Shown: one piece after another, positions 32,390-44,719 of the stretch
Layout: each line of letters opens with the position of its first letter
Numbering within the stretch: the stretch's first letter is position 1
Source: Anagrus nilaparvatae
Lineage: Eukaryota > Arthropoda > Insecta > Hymenoptera > Mymaridae
Assembly: GCA_022575985.1 (NCBI GenBank)
Contig: JAKSXM010000147.1
Location: 21,858,001 to 21,922,000, forward strand
Reading direction: 5' to 3'
Length of the DNA stretch: 64,000 nucleotides
Translations under genes and position numbers: made by a program
The notes under the pieces: generated by a model
What the model was told of the DNA's origin: nothing
What the model saw: the letters and a program-made list of their open reading frames with translations, nothing else
Database searches by the model: none

Positions 32390-33285
32390 CGATATCAGTT
32401 ATTTTTTAAAAGATCCTAGCGAGCATCCTAGCTAATTGTCTTTATATCATGTAAATATTTTTTCATCATACGCTGCAAAAAAGATCTACTTTCTTATTTT
32501 CGGGCTTTCTTTTTTTCGCTTTTATTGAAAGACTATGTGTTGAACACGGCAAAAAATGTATAGGAAATTTTACTGTCAATGCTGTCTGCACTCGTTCGCT
32601 GCGCTCACTCGTGCATACAACTGCATTGAAAGCCAAATCCTATTTTTTTCCCTTGTTGAACAAATAGATGTGCATATCTTTATAAAATTAAAGCAATATA
32701 TTGTTGCCTTATTTATAATTGAAATGGAGTGATGATGTTAAATGCATCAAATGATACAACTGAAACTATCTTTTAAACTTATACATAATTATATTATCTG
32801 TATAGTAATAATTAAAAAATTTAGGCATTAAAAAAGTATTATGTGATTCTCTCCCACCACTAACACAAATATTATAATGAGATTCTTCCCATATGTTCAT
32901 CTCTTGTTCATCTCTTGAAATTTCCCTCTCTATCCACTGTACATTCTATCTCTCTTTAATCTCGCCTCTTAAAATTTCTCGCGTTTGTTATAGTAAAGTT
33001 AAAGTTGAAAAATTTAATATGCACTTATTTCAATAAATAATATCATTTACAACATATGAGTTAAATTAAAATATCCATAGTTTATATAAGTTATTAAATA
33101 ACTACGGCCATGGCAATATTTTTAATTTTTTAAATAAAATAATTTAAAAAATAAAAATGTTTGTAGGTTAAAAACAGCATTTTAATGTATACATAAGCAC
33201 GTTGCTCCGTGCCATGAAGACTTGATGTCTAACATGGAACCCTGCGCACGACCGTGCTTCTGAATATGATACAAACTCGAACTCT
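32390..33285. other. Gene-less interior of the 31.4-33.5 kb element
   Basis: It holds 'cactcgtgcatacaactgca' (about 32605), nearly shared with about 14053, and some pyrimidine-rich sequence ('tctctttaatctcgcctct', about 32950). No ORF of note. Confidence 0.5.
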
Positions 33286-33489
33286 TATATGAAACCGCTT
33301 TCATGGACTTTAACTAACAAGGATTGGTTAAAGTTAACTTTGACTGACATAAAGCCGTTAAAGTTATATTTTTATTCATTTTAATCGTCTTCGTGGACTT
33401 TAACGAAAATGCTTCGCTAAAGTTAACTTTAACTGGTTAATGTTAACTTTATCGGGAGAGCGGACTCTAACGGTAACATATACATAGGC

Positions 33490-34128
33490 GTAAGATAAAT
33501 TGAATATAAAAGTGCTAAATATTTTAAAAATAATTTTAATTTTACATTCTGCATTACTAAAATGTTGTAAATTTTATCAGAGACTATTGATTTACACAAA
33601 TCTAAAAGCAGAGGTTTGATTTTGTCCCTTAAGGCTCCCTGATATGATATTTTTAGAGTTTTAGATGCGGTTCATTGAATAATACCGCATTTGATTTAGT
33701 TGATGATATTAATTCAAGTGTGTCATTGTAGAAATTTTTGTACAGATGTCGCAGAAGTAGAGGCCTTGTAGATGAAGCCATTTAAGGTAACCAGGATAGC
33801 TCCAGTTCAACTCATCTGAAACAAAAAATTTTAATAGGGTTATTTTAATAATAAGATTCTCTAGTGCGGTAATTAAATTTTGCGAAAATTGCCAAAAATT
33901 GCTAGATTGCTTATACAAAATGTAAGAAAATTTCACCATTTAATGCATGAAATTGGGGCTTAAAAATTAATTTAGCAATTAAATAATGCAAACTCGTTGA
34001 CTCCTCGTCTTTAATTTTTAATTTAATTTCTTTTCCCAATTTTTTGTAAACTGTTTTCTTTGTTCCACTCATCCTTATACCCACTAACAATTAAATTTAA
34101 AAATTAAATTTTTTTTTTATTTTGAATT
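33490..34128. other. Gene-less AT-rich stretch
   Basis: A 76-codon minus-strand ORF (33709-33939) has no recognisable motif and ordinary AT-rich composition; it is not called a gene. Nothing else is recognised. Confidence 0.5.
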
Positions 34129-34142
34129 TATATCTTTATATT

Positions 34143-35830
34143 TTTTTTTTTTTTTTTTTTTTGCATGCGAGCAGGGTTGGCGTATGTAATTTTTACATAC
34201 GCCTGGGTGAGAATGCGTTACGCATATCTAGGTGCCGGACCCTAGATTATGTCGGACTCCATGCTTAACATGTTTACCGACTAAACTCACCCCGCATTAA
34301 ACATCCTGCGCCTATTACTCTCAAAACCGGAACCACCTTTTCAGGTATAACTTCAGTTTTGAGAAGCGCGGCCTAGATCATAAGATCTTCATCCTGCCTA
34401 CAGAGCCTGTTTTCTTCATAATATTCGATTTTTCTTTTAAATATTATGATGAAAACAGGATCCTAGCCTCAGCGTGGTGAAGAGTTTTAAATCTGTATAT
34501 TACTACGAATAGCGTCTATATATACAGTTATGAAACTCTTACTCGGGAGGCGAACCCGCTCTATATGTAAGTATCTCTACTTAGGGACTGTTCAACTATG
34601 ATGTCACGTTTTTTTTAAGGTTTTTTACCCCTCCGTCCCTCCGTATCCAACCCTGTCACATTCAGCAAACCCCTCCCTGTAAAATGATGTCACGCAGTCT
34701 TATGTAGACCCCTCTTAAAAATTTATGAAAATATAAATATTGAAAAATTTTTTTTCAATAAATTATATACATTTTTTAAAGTTTTTATGATTATAAAATA
34801 TTTTATTTTTTATATTAATATTATATTGTTAATATATGCAAAATAATTTACAATATTAGTGGTTTTTTTTTAATTTAGGGGTTGTTATCTCATTCCCTAA
34901 GGATTGTAGAAGAAAACCAACTTTGGAATTGAAAATACCGATTCAAAATACCTACTAAGTGACGTTTTCAGCTAAAAATATTAATTTCACCCCCTTAGCC
35001 CAAATATTTATCTCCTCGAGAGGTTGAATGTGCTCAAAATACATAAATTTGCATCTTTTACCTTTTGGAAAGTGAAAAATATAATTTCCAACATTAAGAA
35101 ACTTTTTTTTTGCCTACAGTAACTTTTTTTTTTAATTTGACTATTTTATAGTGATTTTAACCTACTTTAAGGGTTGATATTTCATTACCCAAGTGTCGTA
35201 GGTGAAAACAGACTTCGAAAATGAAAAGAGTGATAAAAAATACCGACTAAGTGAGATTTTCAGCCCAAAATACTCATGTTTTCATACCATAATATTCATT
35301 TGTCCAAGAATTGTCGATTAGGCGCTTATGGGTTAATAAAACACATGCATTTATTAAATTAATAAATACTTATAATATCTTATATTTTAAATACTATATC
35401 ATATCTAAGGATATACGTGTAGGGGATCTTCCGTGAGAAACATATTTGTCGTATTTATTTTCAAATATCTTCAAAAATAATAATTTTGATTTAAATATTA
35501 AAAGAAAAAAATCTTTCGTGTTATATAACGCTATAATTAATAGCATATGGGCCATTAAGTTACATGATAGTAAACATGGTTTTTAAAGCTGTTTTCAGTA
35601 TATGATTTAAGATTCTCTTAGACAATTTTTAATAATGTGTTTAAATATTTTTTGTTTTTCAAAATATGTGACATCACAGTCATATTTTATCCTTCCTCCC
35701 TCCCTATCACATTTTGTCACAAATCTCTAACCCCTCCCTCCGTCTGCCGCCGTGACATCATAGTTGAACAGTCCCTAATACATATAGTCGCGAGATTTAA
35801 ACCACTCGACCACCGCCTCGGTAAATAATA
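34143..35830 (-). mobile_element. tRNA-derived SINE split by a DNA transposon
   Basis: Read on the minus strand from 35830: a tRNA-like head with an A box (TGGTCGAGTGG, about 35806-35816) and, beyond the inserted element, a B box (GGGTTCGCCTCC, about 34550). A unique body of about 400 bp follows, then poly(A), seen as a T-run at 34141-34162. The 13-mer 'atatctttatatt' flanks both sides (34130-34142 and 35831-35843), a clear target-site duplication. Without the insertion the SINE is about 490 bp. The head resembles a class II (Ser/Leu-like) tRNA because of the long arm between the boxes. Confidence 0.8.
34581..35778. mobile_element. 1.2-kb non-autonomous DNA transposon with 28-bp TIRs, inserted in the SINE head
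   Basis: The left end is TTAGGGACTGTTCAACTATG (34581) and the right end is the reverse complement, ending 35778; the match continues through 'atgtcacg', 28 bp in all. TAC flanks both sides, so a 3-bp target duplication is likely. Excising the element and one TAC restores CTATATGTA / TACATATAG, a perfect 9-bp stem in the tRNA-like head. The interior has a roughly 300-bp direct duplication ('ttcattaccc' and 'actaagtgac' blocks near 34890 and 35180) and no transposase. The superfamily is undetermined. Confidence 0.75.
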
Positions 35831-35849
35831 ATATCTTTATATTATTATG

Positions 35850-38800
35850 TTTGTTATTAAATTTTGTTTTTTCATTTTTATTTAAATTTAATTTTATGTG
35901 CAATGCAATTTATAAAAAATCTATTGTAATTCAAAATTTTGTATAATATTTATACAATAAATAATTTACTAAAAAAAAAACTAAGATGAAACTTTTAATT
36001 ACCCCTACACGACTTAATACAAAGCAGGAAAAAATTTTTTTTCTAATTTGTGTTGATTAGTTTTTATGTGAGAGTGGTTACGGTTTTCAAAAATGTAGTT
36101 TTGAAATAAACGCAAAAAATAAAATTTTTTGTATTTCAAAGTAAATAAATGGATTATTTTAGCTGAAAATACTCACTTCTTCTACGTCATTTTTTCCAAG
36201 AGAATACAATTTATTACAATTACGAGAATACAAAAAATACAATTTATGCAATCTACTTATGGGTAGAGAACTAGAAGTACTACTAGAAGAACAATACAGA
36301 AATTTTTTATATTAAAATTAATTGGTTTAAGGTTAGGGACTAATAGAAATCATGATGACAACACTGACAAAAGGTAGGACTGTCCTTTGAAAACTTTTGG
36401 ATTGGCTAGTTGAAGAACATAAAAGTCAAGTTTCAATGAATTAAAATAGAAATTGATTTTAAACGGACATCTTTAATAGAGAAATATATTATTTTGTTGA
36501 TTACGTTGAAAACAGTGTCAAGTTTAATGAGCACACGACATTTTTTTTTAAGTATACATATGGAATATTAATATTGTTTTCTTATCTTATCAATTAGGTT
36601 TGTGCTCTTTCTTTGATAAAAAAATTTTAAGTCTTAAATAATAATGTTAATTTCAAAAAATTATATTAGCTATTTTCAATTTTTTGTTACAATTATTTGT
36701 GGTCGGGGTGTAAAAAATGGCCAAACCTTTAAATTCGATGATCCTTGTGAAATTAAGGTTAGACCTATTAAACTTATTAAACCAACCAACCAACCAATCC
36801 AGGTTGCTGAATCAGAATCTGAATCTTATTGACTTCTTAATACGAGTGGGTACCCAAGCCAGCATGTAAAAATTTTCAAGTTCGTAGATTTCTCTTGTAA
36901 ATGATCAAATAATTAGTTTAGCTAAATTTTCTTGTTTTTGCGACAAAGTGCTTATAAAATTATTATTTTTATTTTCAGAATTATATATGAACAATGATGT
37001 ATACTGGTGAAGGATACTTACCTGTATCCAACTAAGGATACAATAAAATTAAAACTATTTAGATACGGCATTTTCAGAGCCGAATAATTTTAAAACTTCT
37101 TCGGGAATTAAATATAATAAAGAATTAACATGAGTTTATGTGAGGTAGCCAAAACAAGATAATAATTAAAAATCTACCAAAAAAAGATTAAAATAGGAAT
37201 ATAAGCTTATATAAATAATTAGATTAAAATAAATTAAAATATCTCGGCTATAAATTATATTATTAAAAAATAAATCTTTATTATAATAGAATTAAGAACT
37301 AAAAAGTCAAAAAAGAAAATGTGAGTAAAAGGAATCGAAAATGAAAGACTAGATAATTGAAAATGACACTTCGCATTAGCATTTTTTTACTCATCATCCT
37401 CTTATTATATGACTCTTAAGAAGAGAAGACTGTATTTATAAAAACTTTTTTATAAAATTTAATAGATAATGATTTAAACATAATGGGAAATCTTCACTTT
37501 TTTTTTTTATTTCTTATACAATCGACATTTTTTTTAAGCATTCAGGAACCTTAGGGTACTATATAAAATGAGAGTAAGTTTCATGCAAGTTTGTTTATTT
37601 TAAGTTAAAAAATGAAAAAATTTCAAGTCCAGCTTATTCAGTAAAGGAGAATTTAATTGTTTTATAGTTTCTAAAAAGTAAATTTAATCATTTTGAATTT
37701 GCAAATAGCTCACAATTATTTTTTTTTTCATGAAAACAGATCTCATTAACAAATTTGTTTAGGATAAAATTTGGAAATTTTAAAAATTATTTCTTGATTT
37801 CTTCTAAGAAACAGTTTATCAATAGTGTAGTAAATTAGCTGAGCAAAAAGTAGTTTTCTGAAGAAAAATAATAGAGCAATTTATACGAGGAAAGAAAATA
37901 TGTGTATCGTGTAACCAGATTTATTATATAAGCGGGAAGAGAAAAAATATATCTCATCAATGAAGTATTATATTGCAGATTTAGTGATGGATAAATAAAT
38001 AGAAGCAAAGGGGTCCATATAATAGTACATTACATGTAAAGCAGACCCACGTGTCTACTTTTTACGCTTCCATGGGTAAAACTTGCATCCTCCCCTTTTA
38101 AATATTAGTACTGTACCCCTTATACAGATTTTATGCATAAATTTTCTGCATCTAAGAAGAATATATTGCTATGTATAGTATCATTTTTTATCACTTGGCA
38201 CGTGTCAGTGTGTCGCGTTAGATCATATTATATTTTCATAATTTGGTAAATCTTCTCTTTCGAGGAGGATGAAATTACTAGTTTTGCCGAGATTAGATTA
38301 TAATGGTTGCTAAAACTTCAATTGCGCTTGTTCTTTGTACACCCACAACAAGATTTTTCCAGTTTTGGAAAGAAAAATTATATTTTCATACATTAAAAAA
38401 ATAAAACTTTGTATTATACTAATTCGAGTAAAAATTCACAGGGTTAGGTTTGGTTAAAGGATATTAGATAATGCTACTATTACCCTTTTTGGTAAAAATA
38501 ATACTTATAAAAAATTTATTTGGTCGTACATAAACTACAATTAAAGTTTATATGTTTATTAATAGACATCAGCATCTCGTAGAGTTTAATCAATAAAAAA
38601 TAGAAAATAGAAATCAAGCTGTGAGACCCTAGTTATACTTTTATTCAGCGTAGTGTTGGTAATGTACAAGACTCCCAACAGTGTCAATTTCATTTAATTT
38701 TCGTATGACTCTGTTCGCAAAATAATAAAAATACTATGCTGTACTAAAAAATAAAGTAAAACTTTATTACTTAATTATAGTTTTATTTTGGCTTACACGA

Positions 38801-41720
38801 ATAAAAGAAGTTTGATATACTACTTTTAATGATTAATTTAGGTTAACCAATTATATTTAAATTTGGATTTTTTTTTAAATTCATTATTTTAGATAAAAAA
38901 ATTTTCTAAAGCAATCTGATCAAGGAAAACATAGAACTCGTCATAGAAATATAAAAAAAAGTTTTCCAATTTGTAAATATGCCAAAAAATTCTTACGCCT
39001 ACGAGTATACTACAAATTATAAAACTACAAATGTTTGACGAAAATTAAGCTTATCTTAATTATTCACAACGACATTTAAATAAAAGTATGAAAACTTAAA
39101 TCATTACTAAGAAATTTATTTTATAATTTTAAAGGCTAATGTGTAGGATAAACTTGTAAATATAAATAAGAGAAAAACTGTACTCTTTCAAAGAAAATTC
39201 AAAGTTCCTTTTTATCTGCCATTCATTATTCTTAACTTGTCTAAGCATTTGAGGTTGAGTTTTTTCTGCATCTTATTACTTTATAAATAGAAGAGACAAA
39301 CAAAAGATTTATTTTTAAAAAAAAATTTTAACTTTAAATTTTTATTTTAAAACTTATACAAGCAAAAAAAATCGACTGAAAGAAGATGAAAAATTTTATA
39401 AATACAAACTGTAACGAGATCAAAGAAAAAAAAAAAAATATTCAAATATATGCAGAATCACTATTTGGCTTTAAATTCTTCTTATAATAAAACCAAATAA
39501 AACGAAGAAGAAAAACCGGGAAAAGAAATTCTTGCTATATCACAGCCATCTTGGATAAAATTCATAGCATTTTCTTTTCATATTAAAAATATTTTTACCT
39601 TTTGCAACAAGATTTTCTTCTTCTCGTCTCTAGAAAACTTGTATTATAATTGACTATAAATTTGATTACTTTATTACAGGAAATGAAGAGTTAGCCAAAA
39701 AAAATTATAAGTTACAATAAAAGACACAAGCATACCTAACAGTTATGACTGGCGTCGAATAAAAAAAATATTACTTCCTCGAGATGATGCATGATTTGCA
39801 CTGTATCTGGCAGTTTAGTCACTCATCGATTTAATAAACAATAATAAAAATTTTATACAAAAATAATTTTTTTTTTTACAACTACGCGAGTCTGCACTTT
39901 TTTAAATAAGAAATTAATCAAGTTAAACGTTCTGAGAGCACATTGATCATTTCTGACAAATTACTCGTTAACTTGTGTCTTTAATGTATAAATTTTTTTT
40001 TTAGCAAATGATTATGTATGAAAAAAATTTTTCTCTCTAGTGCTTGCCATTTTTCGTTTCTTTTGATAAAAATCAATATGATTTATCAAAGAATGGAAAT
40101 AATTTTTTTAAATATAGTTATTTTATTGAATCGAATTTAAATGGGAAAAAAAGTGTCTTTTAAAATCGTTAACCCAAAAAACAAGCTAAATCGTGAAAAT
40201 TTATAATTTCTGTACTATTAATAAGCTTTTCTATTTTTGACTTGGAAAAAAGGCATTATTTACGTTTTATGCTTTATCAAACCTTTTGAATTAAAAATTT
40301 TATCTCAAAGTATCTGTTAAAAAATAATTTTTAATTTTTTGAAATTAAAAGCAAATACAGGAAAGAATGAATTTTTGATTTTTATTTAAAAGAAATTAGT
40401 TTAGAAATTTTCACAAACTTTTCTTGAAGTAATTTAAAAGTTTAAAATGCTTTTACCTTAGACTTTTATTTTGAATTAACAAAACAAAAAACTTTTTTGA
40501 ATTTCATAACTAAGCATACATTATTAAAATTTTATTACTTTTTTTGTTTCAGGTAAGCTACGATTTCAATATCAATGCAATGGGAAATACGAAATTGGCA
40601 CTTTGGTAAAATATTAAAACTAATTTCTCAAGTACATTCTTTGTAAAAATTTTTACAGTAAAAATTAGTAATTACTAACATGTAGTAAACTTATTAACGC
40701 AATTAAAAAATAAAATTTAATTTCTTAAAAATTTTTAAATATATCAGCCGATAGTAATTTTTAATGCGAAAATTAAAAATTTTAACAAAGTTAATTTTAT
40801 AATTGGAGTAGGTTTAAAAGAAACTCTTGAAGAAATTTGCTTTTTTTTAATATCTTAAAATCCATAAATTCTTGCTGGTAACAAGATAAAGCCTGACTTG
40901 AGCACCTTTGGAGTATTATACATTAGGAGTTTTCTTCGGTACTTATAAACATACACAATAATATAACCCGTAAGCTTTCTAATTCTCTGAGAAGATGCAT
41001 TTAAAGCATTAGAGTTGAATACTATTTTATCTAGAGATCTGCTTTCTTTATATAAAACCACAATTTAAAAAGTTTTCTTTATGGTGTGTATCGATATAAG
41101 CTAAGGCAGATTCTAACATAGGCACAAATGCAAATATGCAGGCGAATGGATGCGCAGAAACGAGTTTACGCATTTAAAAATGTACTACGCATAGTTGCCG
41201 ATTTGCAGCTATTGTAGAATGTGCGAAAAGATAAGGAGAGGACTTGATACGTTAGGGTTGAATATTGTAAGTTCTTCTAGTTTTTGTTATTTCTTATATA
41301 AATTCTTAAAAAATTTCACAGTATTTACTTTTTCTTCGTGTTCGTGAGCGAAGAAACATTGCATTCACGCAATAAGAGACGTTTACAAAGAAATAATAAT
41401 TTAGTTTTGATAATTAGAAACAGATATTTTAATAAAAGTATTAAAATTTAAGTAAATGAGCCATATAATTTATAAAGAGAATGGAAGTCAAAGTGCCATT
41501 AAAGATGGGTAATTATTCGATCGTTTTACCTATTAAACTTAAACTACCCCTTACCCTTACTATCTAAAAATTTATTGTATTTAGTCGTTTTAAAGTTACT
41601 ACTTTATGAACTATAAAATATTTTTAAAAAAAATTATTTAATAGAGAAAGATTTTTTATGTACAGCAGCATGTTACGTAGTTATCTCTTGAGAACAAATA
41701 AAAAGCAGTATAAATTTTTA
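35850..41720. other. Long AT-rich stretch without recognised genes
   Basis: No inverted-repeat element, tandem array or transposon ORF was recognised over about 5.9 kb. This makes it the most unique-looking part of the window. It could be intron or intergenic DNA. One short coding-like segment at about 36700-36832 is listed separately. Confidence 0.5.
36703..36832 (+). CDS. Short coding-like segment, possible terminal exon (weak)
   Basis: The frame reads 'GRGVKNGQTFKFDDPCEIKVRPIKLIKPTNQPIQVAESESESY' then TGA at 36830-36832. Composition is balanced for a protein tail (mixed charge, acidic Ser-Glu end), unlike the Phe/Ile/Lys-rich noise ORFs elsewhere. No close polypyrimidine-AG acceptor is convincing and no homology is recognised. 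It may be chance. Confidence 0.2.
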
Positions 41721-41726
41721 CCTTAA

Positions 41727-42422
41727 GGGCGCTCTGTATAACACCACTGGGTGTTTTTTGCGCAGTATATTTGTAACTAAAATATTTTAACCATATATTT
41801 ATTTATAATAATTTTTTAATGAAAGAATCAATGCTTTTCAGTATTTAGTACAAGAGTATAAAAAAAAAATTAAAATTGTTTATTTGTTTAAACAAATACG
41901 ACCTGTTAAATTTTTGAAATTTTCGGGTCATAAAAGCCTCAGTTCCCAGATCTGGGCTACTTGGATCAAAATTCTGCTTGGCTCATATTGAAGATCATTC
42001 AATTCTAGGTGGAGGTATCGTGGGAAATTTTTCGCTAAACCTCTTCAGTAATGAGTTACAGCTATTTGTTTATAAAAAAAAAGTTAAAAATTCTCTACAA
42101 TTTATAAACAAATAGTTATAACTCATTACTGTAAAGGTTCAGCGAAAAATTTCCCAGGATACCTTGACCTAGAATTGAATAATCTTCAATATGAGCCAAG
42201 CAGAATTTTCATCCAAGTAGCCCAGATCTGGGAACTCAGGCTTTTATGGCCCAAAAATTTCAACAATTTAATAGTCGTATTTGTTTAAACAAATAAACAA
42301 TTTTAATTTTTTTTTAAATATTTTTGTACTAAATACTGAAAAGCATTGAATCTTTCATTAAAAAATTATTATAAATAAATATATGGTTAAAATATTTTAG
42401 TTGCAAATAGGACAGAGCGCCC
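41727..42422. mobile_element. TTAA-flanked palindromic element with roughly 335-bp arms (piggyBac-like MITE?)
   Basis: The ends GGGCGCTCTGT and ACAGAGCGCCC are flanked on both sides by TTAA (41723-41726 and 42423-42426), the target duplication of piggyBac-type elements. The arms contain 'cccagatctgggctacttgg' / complement and 'gctcatattgaagatcattc' / complement, meeting at about 42075-42095. It is non-coding. The left arm has an extra segment 'aacaccactgggtg' not in the right. The piggyBac link is inference from TTAA only. Confidence 0.7.
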
Positions 42423-42429
42423 TTAACCT

Positions 42430-43480
42430 TATTTAATAATAAAAAAAAATTATCAAATTTTCATTTTTTAAATAAAATTTTTAATCTTTTTCTCGATAAA
42501 GTAACTTTCGTACACAAATATTGCTATTGTAGTTTTTTAGTATTAGTATATTTTTCTTCATATTCCCTTGAGAGATTTTTGAGAGAATATTTGAAAAGGG
42601 AACAGACTGTAAACTTTTCAATCATTTCAACTCTCTACTTTCTTCTCTAAAAAAGAAGAAACCCCTCTTAAAAAGAATAAAGATACATAAAAGATAAAAA
42701 TTTATAAAAAAAAAGTTCTATTAAACTTTGAATTTATGCAACAAGAAAAAATTTTTTTTATTATTACTTGTTTCATTTTTATGTACTTGAAATAATAACT
42801 TTACTGCTTCTTCTTTGATTTCGTTTATTAACACTTGATTCGATTCTTTATTTATTATCCATAAATAACTATTATTATTTATTTTTATTATTATTATAAT
42901 TTTATTGAAAAAAATTTTTTTTTATTGCTTTAGTATACTTTTACAACTTTTTTTAAAAAACTTGTGTTTAAGAACTTTGATATTTAAATTTTTTTTTTAT
43001 ACAAGTTATAGTTACAAGTAGTACAGTGTAAGAACTTTTCATTAGTTTTTCTTTTTCTTTTGAAAATTAATATAAGAGTTTTATTACTTTATTACTTTCT
43101 AAATAAAATTGCTTTTTTTTTAATTAAAATAAATTTTTCAGTTTTTCAAAAGTAATTACTATAAAACCATAGGCTAATAAATTTAACACACGTTTGATTA
43201 AGTATTCTTCATAAAATTAGCCTTGATAAATTACAAAGCTTTGTCTCACAATATTTTTAATTTTTCCTTGTTTTAATCATATGGTAAAAACTAATTTTAA
43301 AACTTCAAACCTTAAAAAGGAAAGGATAACATATGAATAATTTTGTCGTAGTTTTCTCTATTCTTGCAGATTTCTGAGGGACTGTATAAAAATTAGAATT
43401 ATATTTCTATAATATATTTAAAGTTGTGAATATGAAAAATAAAGTATCAGATAATTATTTAAATAAAAAGTCTTTGGGCC
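42430..43480. other. AT-rich stretch without recognised features
   Basis: Low complexity with T-runs and A-runs. No gene, repeat array or inverted repeat was identified. Confidence 0.5.
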
Positions 43481-43489
43481 TTACATGCT

Positions 43490-44560
43490 TGATCAAGGGA
43501 TAATAGTCATATTGAACTTTGGTAAAAAGATTAACTTAATTTGGTAGTAAATTCTTTTAAAAATTCTATATTTAATTTTTTGTGTGTTTATTTCCATTGT
43601 TGTATAAAGAGGAGCATTTCTGATTAATTTAAGAACGTTGTTTTGAATCCACTGTAATTTATTGTCATTTGTTTCAGCCATGTTTCTCCATACAGCTGCT
43701 GCATATGTTAATATGGGACGGATAAATATTTTATAAATTAGTAGCCCATTTTTAAAACCTAAGCCAGATTGGCGTTTTCTTAAAGGATACAGTCTTGAGA
43801 CTGCACCATAGGCAGTTGTGTGTTTATGAAATTTAAGACGTTTATACGAATTACACCTGTAAGTATGTAATTTCGGTTTTCCATTCAATCGAAACCCCGT
43901 TATACTCGGGTGGATTTATATTACGATTTTTCCTTTTGTGTCCAAAAAATATTGATTTAGATTTACGTGGATTTTAAGAGATTAACGATTTTAATATTAC
44001 TCCAAAAGGATACAAAATAGACTCTGTCGTCTGCGAAAATACCGGTTTCAACACCCGGTTGACGGTATAACGTCAATATAATATATATTGAAAATCTTGG
44101 GAACTATGAGACTGCTTTGTGGTGCACCAGATTCTATATCTAAAATATTTGATATTTCATTATCTATGAAAACTACAAATTTGCACAATTTTAATTATGT
44201 GTTTAAAATATGTATAAAGCAATCCAGAATTTCATATTTTATAAGCTTGCGAAGAAGTCCGTTGTGTCAGACGCTGTCAAAAGCTTTGGCAACGTCTAGA
44301 AAGACGGCTCCAGTATTACGATTTTTATTGAATTCTTCGGTAACATATTCAGTCAGTCAAAGAATTTGTTGATCTGCAAAGTGCTGGTGTTTAAGGCTGA
44401 ACTGCTCATTACAAATTAATTTTTTTTCTTTAACTATTTTTTCAAATCGATTTAGAAAAATTGCTTCTAGATCTTTGCTCATAGTATTATACACAGTAAT
44501 GACAGGTTTTTTCCAAGAAATTGGTAAGTACCTAGTTAAATTTAAGGCATACGCTGAAAA
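43490..44560 (-). pseudogene. Decayed Jockey-like LINE fragment (reverse transcriptase and C-terminal part)
   Basis: Minus-strand reading gives reverse transcriptase pieces in several frames: 'YLPISWKKPVITVYN' then a deletion of the usual SYRPI segment, 'LNRFEKIVKEKKLICNEQFSLKHQH', 'TGAVFLDVAKAFDSV*HNGLLRKL' (stop replacing a Trp), remnants around 'GAPQ..' and 'NIYYIDVIP', then 'RYFRRRQSLF', a shifted form of the FADD region. The downstream ORF (43493-43888) carries 'KNGLLIYKIFIRPILTYAAAVW', 'LQWIQNNVLKLIRNAP', a typical Jockey-clade C-terminal block. Stops, frameshifts and deletions show an old dead copy. It belongs to a different clade from the LINE at 26-30.7 kb. The plus-strand ORF at 44088-44372 is antisense to this. 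Confidence 0.8.
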
Positions 44561-44629
44561 TGTCCACGATTAGTTCATAAACATGACTTGGCAGTTTTTC
44601 ATAACAAAATTTGACGTGCCTTTGTCTAC

Positions 44630-44710
44630 TTCGCCTTTTATATGAACCGAAGCTCTCTCCCTTCACTTGCGAGAAACTGTAGCCATGTAATGTCTGGATT
44701 GGAACCACCA
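44630..44710. repeat. Dispersed repeat shared with about 48900-48980
   Basis: 'gagaaactgtagccatgtaa' with 'tctggattggaacc' here matches 'aagaaactgtagccatctaa' with 'cctgggttggaatt' near 48945, in the same orientation. The full extent is not clear. It is non-coding. Confidence 0.5.
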
Positions 44711-44719
44711 ATCCCACAT

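Larger units (their letters stand above)
31362..33487. mobile_element. 2.1-kb DNA element with roughly 200-bp TIRs, containing nested palindromes
   Basis: TIRs at 31362-31561 and 33288-33487 share 'gttaccgttaaagtccgc', 'cgataaagttaac', 'ccacgaagacgattaaaatg' and 'ccatgaaagcggtttcgcat'. Inside are a smaller inverted pair (about 31590-31690 and 31797-31890, 'ggttaggttaggctat' and its complement), the 31963-32386 palindrome, and AT-rich filler. No transposase ORF is present. A 21-bp match to the TIR tip lies at 11149-11169. Confidence 0.75.

Noticed and set aside
44088..44372. Plus-strand 94-codon ORF
   Set aside because: It is the antisense of a decayed Jockey reverse transcriptase, which shows clear motifs on the minus strand.
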